DNA of 14,747 bases from CAG-791 sp963658405 (GCA_963658405.1 CAVKQI010000063.1:1-14747), one strand, 5' to 3'. Numbered from the stretch's first letter, positions 5,911-13,346 are shown. Translations and numbers: made by a program. Notes: generated by a model from the letters alone, not told the origin.

Positions 5911-7095
5911 ATGGCAAAGAAGGTAGTACTGGCAGGCGCATGCAGAACCGCAATCGGCAAGATGGGTGGAGCACTGAGCAACACTCCTGCAGCAGATCTT
6001 GGCGCAATCGTCATCAAAGAGGCTTTAAACCGCGCAGGCGTTAAGCCGGAGATGGTAGACGAAGTAAAGATGGGCTGCGTTATCCAGGCCGCACAGGGAC
6101 AGAACGTAGCACGTCAGGCATCCATCAAGGCAGGACTTCCCATCGAAGTACCGGCAATCACCATCAACGTAGTATGCGGATCCGGTTTAAAGTGCGTTAA
6201 CGATGCAGCTACCATGATCATGGCCGGCGAGGCAGACATCGTTGTTGCAGGCGGTATGGAGAATATGTCCATGGCACCCTACGCTATGACCAAGGCTCGT
6301 TTCGGTTATCGTATGAACAATGCTACCATCATCGACACCATGGTAAACGATGCACTGACCGATGCTTTCAATCACTATCACATGATGATCACCGCTGAGA
6401 ACGTATGCGATCAGTACGGCATCACCAGAGAAGAGTTGGATGCATTCTCCGCAAACAGCCAGCAGAAGTGCGAGAAGGCTATCGCAGAGGGCAAGTTCAA
6501 GGACGAGATTGTTCCTGTACCGGTAAAGGTAAAGAAGGAAATCGTAGAGTTCGCTACCGACGAGGGCCCTCGTGCAGGCACCACCGCTGAGTCCCTTGGC
6601 AAGCTTCGCTGCTGCTCCGGTAAGGAAGGCGGCCTGGTAACCGCAGGCAACGCTTCCGGTATCAACGACGGCGCTGCTGCAGTCGTAGTGATGAGCGAAG
6701 AGAAGGCTAAGGAGCTGGGTGTTACTCCTATGGCTACCTGGGTTGCAGGTGCTCTGGGCGGCGTAGCTCCCGAGATCATGGGCGTAGGTCCTGTAGCTTC
6801 CACCAGAAAGGTTCTGGCTAAGACCGGCCTGACCATCGATGATATGGATCTCATCGAGGCAAACGAGGCATTCGCTGCACAGTCCATCGCAGTAGCAAGA
6901 GACCTGAAGTTCGACATGAGCAAGGTAAACGTAAACGGCGGTGCTATCGCCCTTGGCCATCCGGTAGGTGCTTCCGGCTGCCGTATCCTGGTTACCCTGC
7001 TTCACGAGATGCAGAGAAGCGGCGCTAAGAAGGGTCTGGCTACCCTTTGCATCGGCGGCGGCATGGGCTGCTCCACCATCGTAGAGCGTGACTAA
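5911..7095 (+). CDS. thl: Acetyl-CoA C-acetyltransferase (thiolase)
   Basis: This enzyme condenses two acetyl-CoA into acetoacetyl-CoA and CoA, the first step of butyrate formation in the cytoplasm. The 394-residue product has the standard thiolase length. It shows nucleophile Cys89 in NVVCGSG, the GGMENMS loop (114-120), NEAFAAQ (318-324), His350 in GGAIALGHPVGASG and Cys380 in CIGGGMG, completing the Cys-His-Cys active site. ATG 5911 is chosen over ATG 5899 because GGAGGG lies 5 nt upstream and the family begins with this Met-Ala-Lys. Codon choice is narrow and repetitive (GTA, GCA, ATC, AAG), as in highly expressed genes. Upstream are a strong promoter and a candidate Rex operator; crt follows after 145 bp with no terminator T run, so read-through is likely. 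Confidence 0.97.
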   Translation: MAKKVVLAGACRTAIGKMGGALSNTPAADLGAIVIKEALNRAGVKPEMVDEVKMGCVIQAAQGQNVARQASIKAGLPIEVPAITINVVCGSGLKCVNDAATMIMAGEADIVVAGGMENMSMAPYAMTKARFGYRMNNATIIDTMVNDALTDAFNHYHMMITAENVCDQYGITREELDAFSANSQQKCEKAIAEGKFKDEIVPVPVKVKKEIVEFATDEGPRAGTTAESLGKLRCCSGKEGGLVTAGNASGINDGAAAVVVMSEEKAKELGVTPMATWVAGALGGVAPEIMGVGPVASTRKVLAKTGLTIDDMDLIEANEAFAAQSIAVARDLKFDMSKVNVNGGAIALGHPVGASGCRILVTLLHEMQRSGAKKGLATLCIGGGMGCSTIVERD

Positions 7096-7110
7096 TTCAT
7101 AAACAGACAG

Positions 7111-7153
7111 GATTTCGCCGCAGTACCCATTTATACGGTACTGCGGCTGAATC
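7111..7153 (+). promoter_or_regulatory. Intercistronic hairpin between thl and crt
   Basis: A perfect 11-bp stem, GCCGCAGTACC (7117-7127) with GGTACTGCGGC (7137-7147), is extended by GATT/AATC (7111-7114, 7150-7153) past a mismatch. No T run follows. It is a candidate mRNA processing or 3'-stabilising element, or a partial attenuator, separating thl from crt. A weaker 6-bp TCTGCG/CGCAGA pair (7172-7177, 7202-7207) lies just before the crt ribosome binding site. Confidence 0.65.
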
Positions 7154-7240
7154 TGTGTAAAGGTAGATCTTTCTGCGCCGCTTTCATTTCCTTTGCCGCG
7201 ACGCAGACGGAGCACACAGAAAGACCAGAAAGAGGTAAAC

Positions 7241-8017
7241 ATGGGATTTGTAAAGTATGAGACAGAGGGCGCTGTAGGCATCATCACCATCGACCGCCCG
7301 AAGGCATTAAATGCACTGAATTCCGAAGTGCTCGATGATCTGAATGCAGTCATCGACGGCGTAGACGTAGAGAATATCCGCTGCCTGATCATCACAGGCG
7401 AGGGCGAGAAGTCCTTCGTGGCAGGCGCAGATATCGGCGAGATGAGCAGCCTGACCGTAGCAGAGGGCACCGCCTTCGGCAAGAAGGGCAATGACATCTT
7501 CCGCAAGATCGAGACCTTCCCCCTGCCGGTTATCGCTGCAGTAAACGGCTTCGCATTAGGCGGCGGCTGCGAGCTCTCCATGAGCTGCGACATCCGTATC
7601 TGCTCTGACAACGCTATCTTCGGTCAGCCCGAAGTAGGCCTCGGCATCACCCCCGGCTTTGGCGGCACCCAGAGACTGGCCCGCATCGTTGGCCCCGGCA
7701 TGGCAAAGCAGATGATCTACACTGCACGCAACATTAAGGCTGACGAAGCACTGCGCATCGGTCTGGTCAATGCTGTTTACACCCAGGAAGAGCTCCTTCC
7801 CGCAGCAAAGAAGATGGCAGCAGGCATCGCAAAGAATGCGCCCATCGCAGTCCGCAACTGCAAGAAGGCCATCAATGACGGCTTAGAGGCCGGCATGGAT
7901 GATGCCATCGTCATCGAGGAGAACCTCTTCGGCGCTTGCTTTGAGACTCACGACCAGAAGGAAGGCATGAGTGCATTCCTGGAGAAGCGCAAGGAAAAGG
8001 AATTCCTGAATAAGTAA
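7241..8017 (+). CDS. crt: Crotonase, 3-hydroxybutyryl-CoA dehydratase
   Basis: A 258-residue enoyl-CoA hydratase family enzyme that removes water from 3-hydroxybutyryl-CoA to give crotonyl-CoA. The oxyanion-hole segments are FVAGADIGEM (59-68) and GFALGGGCEL (103-112). The catalytic glutamates are Glu111 and Glu131 (in QPEVGLG), 20 residues apart as in characterised crotonases; PGFGGTQRL (138-146) follows. ATG 7241 has AGAGG 5 nt upstream and gives the family's normal N-terminus; an upstream in-frame TTG at 7193 only adds a basic tail and has no binding site. I see no convincing promoter in the 145-bp thl-crt gap, so crt probably depends on thl read-through. A 231-bp gap with its own promoter separates it from hbd. 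Confidence 0.96.
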   Translation: MGFVKYETEGAVGIITIDRPKALNALNSEVLDDLNAVIDGVDVENIRCLIITGEGEKSFVAGADIGEMSSLTVAEGTAFGKKGNDIFRKIETFPLPVIAAVNGFALGGGCELSMSCDIRICSDNAIFGQPEVGLGITPGFGGTQRLARIVGPGMAKQMIYTARNIKADEALRIGLVNAVYTQEELLPAAKKMAAGIAKNAPIAVRNCKKAINDGLEAGMDDAIVIEENLFGACFETHDQKEGMSAFLEKRKEKEFLNK

Positions 8018-8062
8018 GAGATCAGGAAAAACTAATACGGTATTCAGCAGCTTATCGGCGCA

Positions 8063-8168
8063 GTCTGCAGCAGACGGCCAGGAAAGTCCCGGCATCCGGG
8101 ATATACAGAGGCCGTCCCCCGCAGCTGGCCGCAAAGCCCTGCTTTGCAGGACTTTACCGGATGTTTTT
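8063..8168 (+). promoter_or_regulatory. Structured crt-hbd intergenic RNA, possible attenuator
   Basis: Several alternative stems are visible. TCCCGG-CAT-CCGGGA (8087-8101) is a tight hairpin. CATCCGG (8093-8099) can instead pair with CCGGATG (8157-8163), which is followed directly by five T (8164-8168). AAAGTCC (8083-8089) can pair with GGACTTT (8149-8155). A local hairpin forms at 8133-8155 (CCTGC-TTT-GCAGG core). Because these pairings exclude one another and one leads into a T run, the region could attenuate read-through from crt to hbd. No known riboswitch core is recognised. Confidence 0.5.
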
Positions 8169-8171
8169 ACG

Positions 8172-8200
8172 GAAACATTCGCATAGCTGTTTGATATAAT
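8172..8200 (+). promoter_or_regulatory. hbd-bcd-etfBA promoter
   Basis: TGATATAAT (8192-8200) is an extended -10 with a perfect TATAAT (8195-8200). A partial -35, GAAACA (8172-8177), sits 17 bp upstream. The predicted start near 8207 leaves a leader of about 42 nt to ATG 8249. Confidence 0.68.
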
Positions 8201-8208
8201 TTTAATAA
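8191..8208 (+). promoter_or_regulatory. Weaker Rex-like site over the hbd -10 box
   Basis: TTGATATAATTTTAATAA matches the clostridial Rex consensus TTGTTAA-N4-TTAACAA at 11 of 14 positions and covers the -10 box. The region is AT-rich and the -10 itself contributes matches, so chance is a real alternative. The position over a promoter of the same pathway raises its credibility. Confidence 0.42.
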
Positions 8209-8248
8209 GTTCATAAACATCCTATTATAACAAACAGGAGGAAAAGAA

Positions 8249-9121
8249 ATGAAGGTAGGTGTTATCGGCGCAGGAACCATGGGCCAGGGCATTGCAAAAG
8301 CTTTTGCACAGACCGAAGGCTATGAAGTTGCACTTTGCGACATCAAGCAGGAATGGGCACAGGGTGGCAAGGACAAGATCGCCAAGGGTTATGCAAGACT
8401 GGTAGAAAAAGGAAAGCTGGAGCAGGCAGCTGTAGATGCTATCCTTGCCAAGATCACTCCCGGCCTTAAGGAAGATCTGTGCGCAGACTGCGACCTGATC
8501 GTTGAGGCAGCTTTCGAGAACATGGAAGTAAAGAAGACCACCTTTGCAGAGCTTGACAAGATCGCAAAGCCGGAGTGCATTTTCGCATCCAATACTTCTT
8601 CCCTTTCTATCACCGAGATCGGCAACGGCCTGAACCGTCCCATGGTAGGCATGCACTTCTTCAATCCCGCTGACAGAATGAAGCTCATCGAGGTTATCGC
8701 AGGCGTGAACACCCCTGTAGAGACCGTAGACGCCATCAAGAAGATCGCTGCAGAGATCGGCAAGACCCCTGTACAGGTCAATGAGGCAGCAGGCTTCGTA
8801 GTAAACAGAATCCTGATCCCCATGATCAACGAAGCAGCATTCATCAAGATGGAAGGCGTTTCCAATATCGCCGGCATCGACGCTGCTATGAAGCTGGGTG
8901 CTAACCACCCCATGGGACCCCTCGAGCTGGGCGACTTCGTAGGTCTGGATATCTGCCTTGCCATCATGGATGTTCTGTACAACGAGACCGGTGACAGCAA
9001 GTACCGTGCATGCCCGCTGATCAGAAAGATGGTTCGCGGCGGCAATCTGGGTGTTAAGTCCGGCAAGGGCTTCTATGTATACAACCCTGATCGCACCAAG
9101 ACCCCTGTAGACGAGTTATAA
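8249..9121 (+). CDS. hbd: 3-hydroxybutyryl-CoA dehydrogenase
   Basis: This enzyme reduces acetoacetyl-CoA to (S)-3-hydroxybutyryl-CoA with NAD(P)H. The 290-residue protein begins with the Rossmann motif GAGTMG (7-12). It has IVEAAFENM (84-92), SNTSSLSIT (114-122) with Ser117, HFFNPADRMKLIE (136-148) with His136, and GFVVNRIL (182-189) with Asn186. The all-alpha dimerisation domain contains HPMGPLELGDFVGLD (220-234) and ends at SGKGFYVY (271-278). Compared with the Clostridium acetobutylicum enzyme it lacks two residues before His136 and has a slightly longer C-terminal tail. GGAGG ends 10 nt before ATG 8249. It is the first gene of a tight four-gene group; bcd starts 22 nt after its stop. Confidence 0.97.
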   Translation: MKVGVIGAGTMGQGIAKAFAQTEGYEVALCDIKQEWAQGGKDKIAKGYARLVEKGKLEQAAVDAILAKITPGLKEDLCADCDLIVEAAFENMEVKKTTFAELDKIAKPECIFASNTSSLSITEIGNGLNRPMVGMHFFNPADRMKLIEVIAGVNTPVETVDAIKKIAAEIGKTPVQVNEAAGFVVNRILIPMINEAAFIKMEGVSNIAGIDAAMKLGANHPMGPLELGDFVGLDICLAIMDVLYNETGDSKYRACPLIRKMVRGGNLGVKSGKGFYVYNPDRTKTPVDEL

Positions 9122-9143
9122 GATAAAAGGAGATATAATTATC

Positions 9144-10298
9144 ATGGATTTTACTTTAGATAAGAAACATGAGATGGCTAGACGCCTGTTCAAGGAGTTT
9201 GCAGAGAACGAAGCAAAGCCGCTTGCACAGGAAGTCGACGAGACCGAGATTTTCCCCAGAGAGACCGTAACCAAGATGGCTAAGGCTGGCTTCCTCGGCA
9301 TTCCGGTTGATAAGAAGTACGGCGGTCAGGGCTGCGATCCGCTGACCTATGTAATGTGCGTAGAGGAGCTCTCCAAGTGCTGCGCTACCACCGGCGTTAT
9401 CGTTTCCGCACACACCTCTCTTTGCTGCGATCCCATCGCTACCTACGGCACCGAAGAGCAGAAGCAGAAGTACCTCATTCCCCTTGCAAAGGGTGAAAAG
9501 CTGGGCGCATTCGGTCTGACCGAGCCCGGCGCCGGCACTGACGCACAGGGCGTACAGACCAAGGCTGTTCTGGACGGCGATGAGTATGTATTAAACGGCT
9601 CCAAGATCTTCATCACAAACGGTAAGGAAGCAGACGTTTACGTTATCTTCGCTATTACCGATATCAAAGTAGATCCCAAGGGACGCAAGAAGAAACTCTT
9701 CTCCGCATTCATCGTAGAGAAGGGCACACCCGGCTTCACCTTCGGTACCAAGGAGAAGAAGATGGGTATCCGCGGATCCTCTACCTATGAGCTGATCTTC
9801 ACAGACTGCAGAATCCCCAAGGAGAACATGTTAGGACCTGCAGGCAAGGGCTTTGCGATCGCTATGCACACCCTGGACGGCGGCCGTATCGGTATCGCTG
9901 CACAGGCACTGGGCATCGCAGAGGGCGCTCTGGACCGCACCATCGACTATGTCAAGGAGCGTAAGCAGTTCGGCAGACCCATCGGCGCATTCCAGAACAC
10001 CCAGTTCGAACTGGCTAACATGGCTACCAAGGTAAAGGCAGCACAGATGCTCGTTTACCGCGCAGCTATGGCAAAGGCTACCCAGCAGAGCTACTCTGTA
10101 GAGGCAGCTATGGCTAAGCTCTTCGCTGCAGAAGTGGCTATGGAAGTTACCACCAAGGCTGTACAGCTCCACGGCGGCTATGGCTACACCAGAGAGTACG
10201 ATGTAGAGCGCATGATGCGTGACGCTAAGATCACCGAGATCTACGAAGGCACCAGCGAAGTACAGAGAATGGTTATTTCCGGCGCATTACTTAAATAA
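9144..10298 (+). CDS. bcd: Butyryl-CoA dehydrogenase
   Basis: A 384-residue FAD-dependent short-chain acyl-CoA dehydrogenase that reduces crotonyl-CoA to butyryl-CoA, drawing electrons from EtfAB. The FAD/substrate motif FGLTEPGAGTDA is at 123-134, ERKQFGRPIGAFQ at 272-284 and GGYGYTREYDVERMMRD at 344-360. The catalytic base is Glu368 in IYEGTSEVQ. With etfB and etfA directly downstream, it fits the Bcd-EtfAB complex that couples crotonyl-CoA reduction to ferredoxin reduction by NADH, as shown for clostridial homologues; the coupling is inferred here. The ribosome binding site AAAAGGAG is about 11 nt before ATG 9144, longer than usual, but no better start is available. The 17-nt gap to etfB indicates co-translation from one transcript. 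Confidence 0.97.
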   Translation: MDFTLDKKHEMARRLFKEFAENEAKPLAQEVDETEIFPRETVTKMAKAGFLGIPVDKKYGGQGCDPLTYVMCVEELSKCCATTGVIVSAHTSLCCDPIATYGTEEQKQKYLIPLAKGEKLGAFGLTEPGAGTDAQGVQTKAVLDGDEYVLNGSKIFITNGKEADVYVIFAITDIKVDPKGRKKKLFSAFIVEKGTPGFTFGTKEKKMGIRGSSTYELIFTDCRIPKENMLGPAGKGFAIAMHTLDGGRIGIAAQALGIAEGALDRTIDYVKERKQFGRPIGAFQNTQFELANMATKVKAAQMLVYRAAMAKATQQSYSVEAAMAKLFAAEVAMEVTTKAVQLHGGYGYTREYDVERMMRDAKITEIYEGTSEVQRMVISGALLK

Positions 10299-10315
10299 GA
10301 AGGAGAGATTACACA

Positions 10316-11101
10316 ATGAAAATCGTTGTTTGTATTAAACAGGTACCGGATACAAAGGGCGGCGTACAGTTCAATCCGGACGGAACGTTAAACAGAGCAG
10401 CCATGATGACCATCATGAACCCCGATGACAAGGCTGGTCTGGAAGCAGCGCTGGAGATCAAGGACAAGTATGGCGCAGAGGTCACTGTAGTGACCATGGG
10501 CCTTCCCAAGGCAGACGAAGTCCTCAGAGAGGCACTGGCTATGGGCGCCGACAAGGGCATCCTGGTAACAGACCGCGTACTGGGCGGCGCAGATACCTGG
10601 GCTACCTCCCAGACCATCGCAGGCGCTATCCGCAATCTGGACTATGATCTGATCATCACCGGCCGTCAGGCTATCGATGGTGATACCGCACAGGTGGGTC
10701 CTCAGATTTCCGAGCACCTTGGCATCCCGGTCATCAGCTATGCACAGAAGATCGTAGACATCAAGGACGGCTACATCACCGTAGAGCGTCAGTTCGATGA
10801 CAGATATCACGTACTGAAGGCAAAAATGCCCTGCCTGATCACCGCTCTTTCCGAGCTGGATCAGCCTCGTTACATGACTCCCGGCGGCATCTTCGATGCA
10901 TATGATGCAGAGATCACCGTATGGGGCAGAGCTGACCTGAAGGACGTAGAAGACAGCAACCTCGGTCTGAAGGGTTCCCCGACCCAGATCGCAAAGGCAT
11001 CCGACAAGGTTCGCAAGGGTGCAGGCGAGAAGGTTACACTCGACACTGCAGAGTCCGTAGATTACATCATGGGCAAGCTGAAAGAGAAGCACGTCATCTA
11101 A
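10316..11101 (+). CDS. etfB: Electron transfer flavoprotein, beta subunit
   Basis: The 261-residue beta subunit pairs with EtfA and passes electrons between NADH, ferredoxin and Bcd. It starts MKIVVCIKQVPD, as the family does. TDRVLGGADTWATS (85-98) and TGRQAIDGDTAQVGPQ (115-130) resemble the region that holds the second, bifurcating FAD in characterised clostridial-type EtfB; non-bifurcating mitochondrial-type EtfB carries AMP here. LDQPRYMTPGGI (181-192) is the ETF-beta signature, and the C-terminal arm (about 215-261) would embrace the partner. GGAGAG lies about 10 nt upstream of ATG 10316. The gap to etfA is 24 nt with its own ribosome binding site. Confidence 0.96.
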   Translation: MKIVVCIKQVPDTKGGVQFNPDGTLNRAAMMTIMNPDDKAGLEAALEIKDKYGAEVTVVTMGLPKADEVLREALAMGADKGILVTDRVLGGADTWATSQTIAGAIRNLDYDLIITGRQAIDGDTAQVGPQISEHLGIPVISYAQKIVDIKDGYITVERQFDDRYHVLKAKMPCLITALSELDQPRYMTPGGIFDAYDAEITVWGRADLKDVEDSNLGLKGSPTQIAKASDKVRKGAGEKVTLDTAESVDYIMGKLKEKHVI

Positions 11102-11125
11102 TTTTGGGTAAAGGAGCCATATAAA

Positions 11126-12172
11126 ATGACACAGAATATTGAAGAATATAAAGGCGTATTTATCTTTGCGCAGCAGGTTGACAATAAGCTGGACAACATC
11201 GCTTTCGAGCTTGTCGGCAAGGCAAAGGACCTGGCAAAGGACTTACAGACAAATGTAACCGCTGTCCTGATCGGTTCTGATGTAAAGAACCTGTGCGACG
11301 AGCTGGCTGAGTACGGCGCAGACAGAGTCATCCTGATCGATGATCCTGAGCTGAAGGAGTACAGAACCGAGCCCTATGCACACGCTCTGGCATCTGCCAT
11401 CAAAGAGTACAAGCCTGAGATCATGCTGGTAGGCGCTACCGCTATCGGCCGTGACCTTGGCCCCCGCGTTTCCGCTCGTGTACACACCGGTCTGACCGCT
11501 GACTGCACACAGCTGGAAGTAGGCGATTTCCCGATCAATCCCATGCCCGGCAAGGAGCAGAAGCACGGCCAGCTGCTGATGACCCGTCCTGCATTCGGCG
11601 GCAACACCATCGCTACCATCGCTTGCCCTGACTTCCGTCCTCAGATGGCTACCGTTCGTCCCGGCGTTATGCAGAAGGCAGAGCGCGTAGCAGGCGCAAA
11701 GGCTGAGGTGATCGAGTTCAATCCCGGCTTTACACCTGATGACAAGTATGTAGAGATCCTGGAGATCGTAAAGAACGCAAAGACCACCGCTGACATCATG
11801 GAAGCAAAGATCCTGGTATCCGGCGGCCGCGGCGTTGGTTCCGAAGAAAACTTCAAGCTCCTGGATGACCTGGCAGAGGTACTGGGCGGCACCGTAAGCT
11901 GCTCCCGTGCAGTCGTAGATGCAGGCTGGAAGTCCAAGGATCTGCAGGTAGGCCAGACCGGCAAGACCGTTCGCCCTCACGTATACTTCGCAATCGGTAT
12001 CTCCGGTGCTATCCAGCATCTGGCAGGTATGGAAGAGTCTGACATCATCATCGCTATCAACAAGGATGAGAACGCACCGATCTTTGACGTAGCTGACTAC
12101 GGCATCGTAGGCGACCTGAACAAGGTAGTTCCGGCTCTGACCGAGAAGCTGAAGGCTGAGCTTGGCAAGTAA
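11126..12172 (+). CDS. etfA: Electron transfer flavoprotein, alpha subunit
   Basis: The 348-residue alpha subunit of the flavoprotein serving Bcd. The N-terminal half (about 8-195) is the ETF alpha/beta nucleotide-binding fold, with GATAIGRDLGPRVSAR (103-118) and RPAFGGNTIATI (154-165). The C-terminal FAD domain has VSGGRGVGSEENF (231-243), GQTGKTVRPHVYFAIGISGA (276-295) and the FAD-binding AINKDENAPIFDVADYGIVGD (310-330). It carries no ferredoxin-like N-terminal extension, unlike some longer EtfA. AAAGGAG sits 9 nt before ATG 11126. It is the last gene of the pathway block, followed by a GC-rich hairpin and a strong terminator. No butyryl-CoA:acetate CoA-transferase or ptb-buk genes follow, so the last step must be encoded elsewhere. 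Confidence 0.96.
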   Translation: MTQNIEEYKGVFIFAQQVDNKLDNIAFELVGKAKDLAKDLQTNVTAVLIGSDVKNLCDELAEYGADRVILIDDPELKEYRTEPYAHALASAIKEYKPEIMLVGATAIGRDLGPRVSARVHTGLTADCTQLEVGDFPINPMPGKEQKHGQLLMTRPAFGGNTIATIACPDFRPQMATVRPGVMQKAERVAGAKAEVIEFNPGFTPDDKYVEILEIVKNAKTTADIMEAKILVSGGRGVGSEENFKLLDDLAEVLGGTVSCSRAVVDAGWKSKDLQVGQTGKTVRPHVYFAIGISGAIQHLAGMEESDIIIAINKDENAPIFDVADYGIVGDLNKVVPALTEKLKAELGK

Positions 12173-12188
12173 GATGTATTGACAGGAG

Positions 12189-12210
12189 CCTGCCGGCAGC
12201 GGCCGGCAGG
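12189..12210 (+). other. GC-rich hairpin after etfA
   Basis: CCTGCCGGC (12189-12197) pairs with GCCGGCAGG (12202-12210) around an AGCG loop, 16 bp after the etfA stop and upstream of the main terminator. Without a T run it cannot terminate alone. It may protect the 3' end of the abundant operon mRNA; this is inference. Confidence 0.65.
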
Positions 12211-12230
12211 TGAACAGAATACAGCAAAAT

Positions 12231-12270
12231 AAAAAGGAGTCATGGTTGTGTGGACCATGACTCCTTTTTT
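12231..12270. terminator. Strong bidirectional terminator between etfA and pdxY
   Basis: A perfect 16-bp stem (12231-12246 with 12254-12269) around a 7-nt loop, with five A at the left and six T (12265-12270) at the right. It can terminate etfA transcripts on the plus strand and the kinase transcript on the minus strand, whose stop codon is 9 bp away. Confidence 0.96.
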
Positions 12271-12278
12271 GTATGTTT

Positions 12279-13229
12279 TCAGTCAGCACATTTTGAAATC
12301 AGATAAGGCAGTGCCTGCTCAAAGTTTACACCGTACCAGCGCTTGTCAGGATCCTTCATAGTGCAGCGGATGCATTCCAGCACGAAATCCACCGCCAGCT
12401 GCATGGCTTCCTGCATGGAAAAGCCCTTGGTCAGAGCGCCGGCCATACAGCTGGCGAACAGATCGCCGGTGCCGTGGAAGCGGACGGGAAGCTGCTCATT
12501 GTAGGCTTCCAGGAAGGTGTCGCTTTTGCTGTCATAGCACAGGACGCCCAGATCCTCTCCGTGATGGGCGCCGGTCATCAGTACATAGCCGGCACTGGAA
12601 GGGGATTTCTGGGCTGCCATTTTTCGCAGCATTGCCCGGATGGCGCTGTCGTCATAGTCCTCCCGGTACGGGGTGTCTGTCAGGAGGCAGAGCTCGGTGA
12701 GGTTGGGAACCACCACGTCTGCCTCTGCGCACAGAGATTTCATGGCATCTACGAAGTCAGCGGTAAAGCCGGCATAGAGACTGCCGTTGTCGGCCATGGC
12801 GGGATCTACGAAGCGGATGGTATGGGAAAAAGGAGCGGCATCGGAAAGCAAGGTGCTGCCTGCTTTGGTCATGGCACCGGCGCTTGCATCCGCATGCGTA
12901 TTTACCTGGTTCTGTTCGTTGTTATTGTTAAGAGGAGAGCGGAAGTCTGCAAACAGGGATTTGACCAGTTCTACCTGGCGCACGGAGCCCAGGTAACCGC
13001 TGTAGATGGCATCAAAGGTGAATCCCTCCTTTTTCCAGTGGGCAGTGATGCCGGGGATGTCCTCTGTCAGATCACGGAAGGTAAAGCCCTGAAAGGCGGT
13101 ATGGGTGGAGAGGACAGCAGTGGGGATGACGGCGGTCTCGATGCCGATGGCGGAGATGACGGGCAGGGCCACGGTGAGGGAGCATCTGCCCACGCAGGAG
13201 ATGTCCTGGATGGTTGCGATTCGTTTCAT
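12279..13229 (-). CDS. pdxY: Pyridoxal/pyridoxamine kinase, PdxY/PdxK-like
   Basis: A 316-residue ribokinase-fold enzyme that phosphorylates pyridoxal, pyridoxamine or pyridoxine in B6 salvage to pyridoxal 5'-phosphate. The N-terminus MKRIATIQDISCVGRCSLTV matches Firmicutes pyridoxamine kinases. DPAMADNG (142-149), PNLTE (175-179) and the anion-hole/catalytic GTGD with Asp256 in HGTGDLFAS (252-260) are visible. It is about 30 residues longer than usual. The excess maps to about 99-138, an Asn/Gln-, Ala- and Ser-rich insertion between the RSPL strand end and VDPAMAD. ATG 13229 is supported by AAAGGA about 12 nt upstream and a good N-terminal match. It is a single gene ending at a shared terminator. 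The exact vitamer cannot be told from sequence. Confidence 0.92.
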   Translation of the reverse strand: MKRIATIQDISCVGRCSLTVALPVISAIGIETAVIPTAVLSTHTAFQGFTFRDLTEDIPGITAHWKKEGFTFDAIYSGYLGSVRQVELVKSLFADFRSPLNNNNEQNQVNTHADASAGAMTKAGSTLLSDAAPFSHTIRFVDPAMADNGSLYAGFTADFVDAMKSLCAEADVVVPNLTELCLLTDTPYREDYDDSAIRAMLRKMAAQKSPSSAGYVLMTGAHHGEDLGVLCYDSKSDTFLEAYNEQLPVRFHGTGDLFASCMAGALTKGFSMQEAMQLAVDFVLECIRCTMKDPDKRWYGVNFEQALPYLISKCAD

Positions 13230-13297
13230 GGGTTTAACAGATCCTTTCTGTATCTATGAAAAATTGGTGATGTATGGTCAGTGGTGCGATGTTGATT

Positions 13298-13327
13298 ACT
13301 ATAGCAGAGGGAATGGATTGGTTACAA
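13298..13327 (-). promoter_or_regulatory. pdxY promoter
   Basis: On the minus strand TTGTAA (13322-13327), an 18-bp spacer and TATAGT (13298-13303) preceded by TGC (extended -10). Transcription would begin near 13291, giving a leader of about 62 nt. Confidence 0.7.
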
Positions 13328-13346
13328 TTACCATATTGAGTCGAAT

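Noticed and set aside
6187..7611. 474-codon antisense frame across thl and crt
   Set aside because: It spans two strongly supported genes and the hairpin gap, and contains no known domain. The biased codon use of highly expressed genes produces such open antisense frames.
8080..8090. AGGAAAGTCC as a sign of RNase P RNA between crt and hbd
   Set aside because: This short string resembles a conserved RNase P segment, but the gap is only 231 nt and lacks the other conserved core segments and the required P4 pairing.
11243..12289. 348-codon antisense frame over etfA
   Set aside because: It is a shadow of the intact EtfA reading frame, starting beyond the bidirectional terminator; no family motif is seen.
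12474..13259. 261-codon plus-strand frame over pdxY
   Set aside because: The minus-strand frame shows unmistakable ribokinase-fold motifs and a ribosome binding site; the plus-strand frame has neither.
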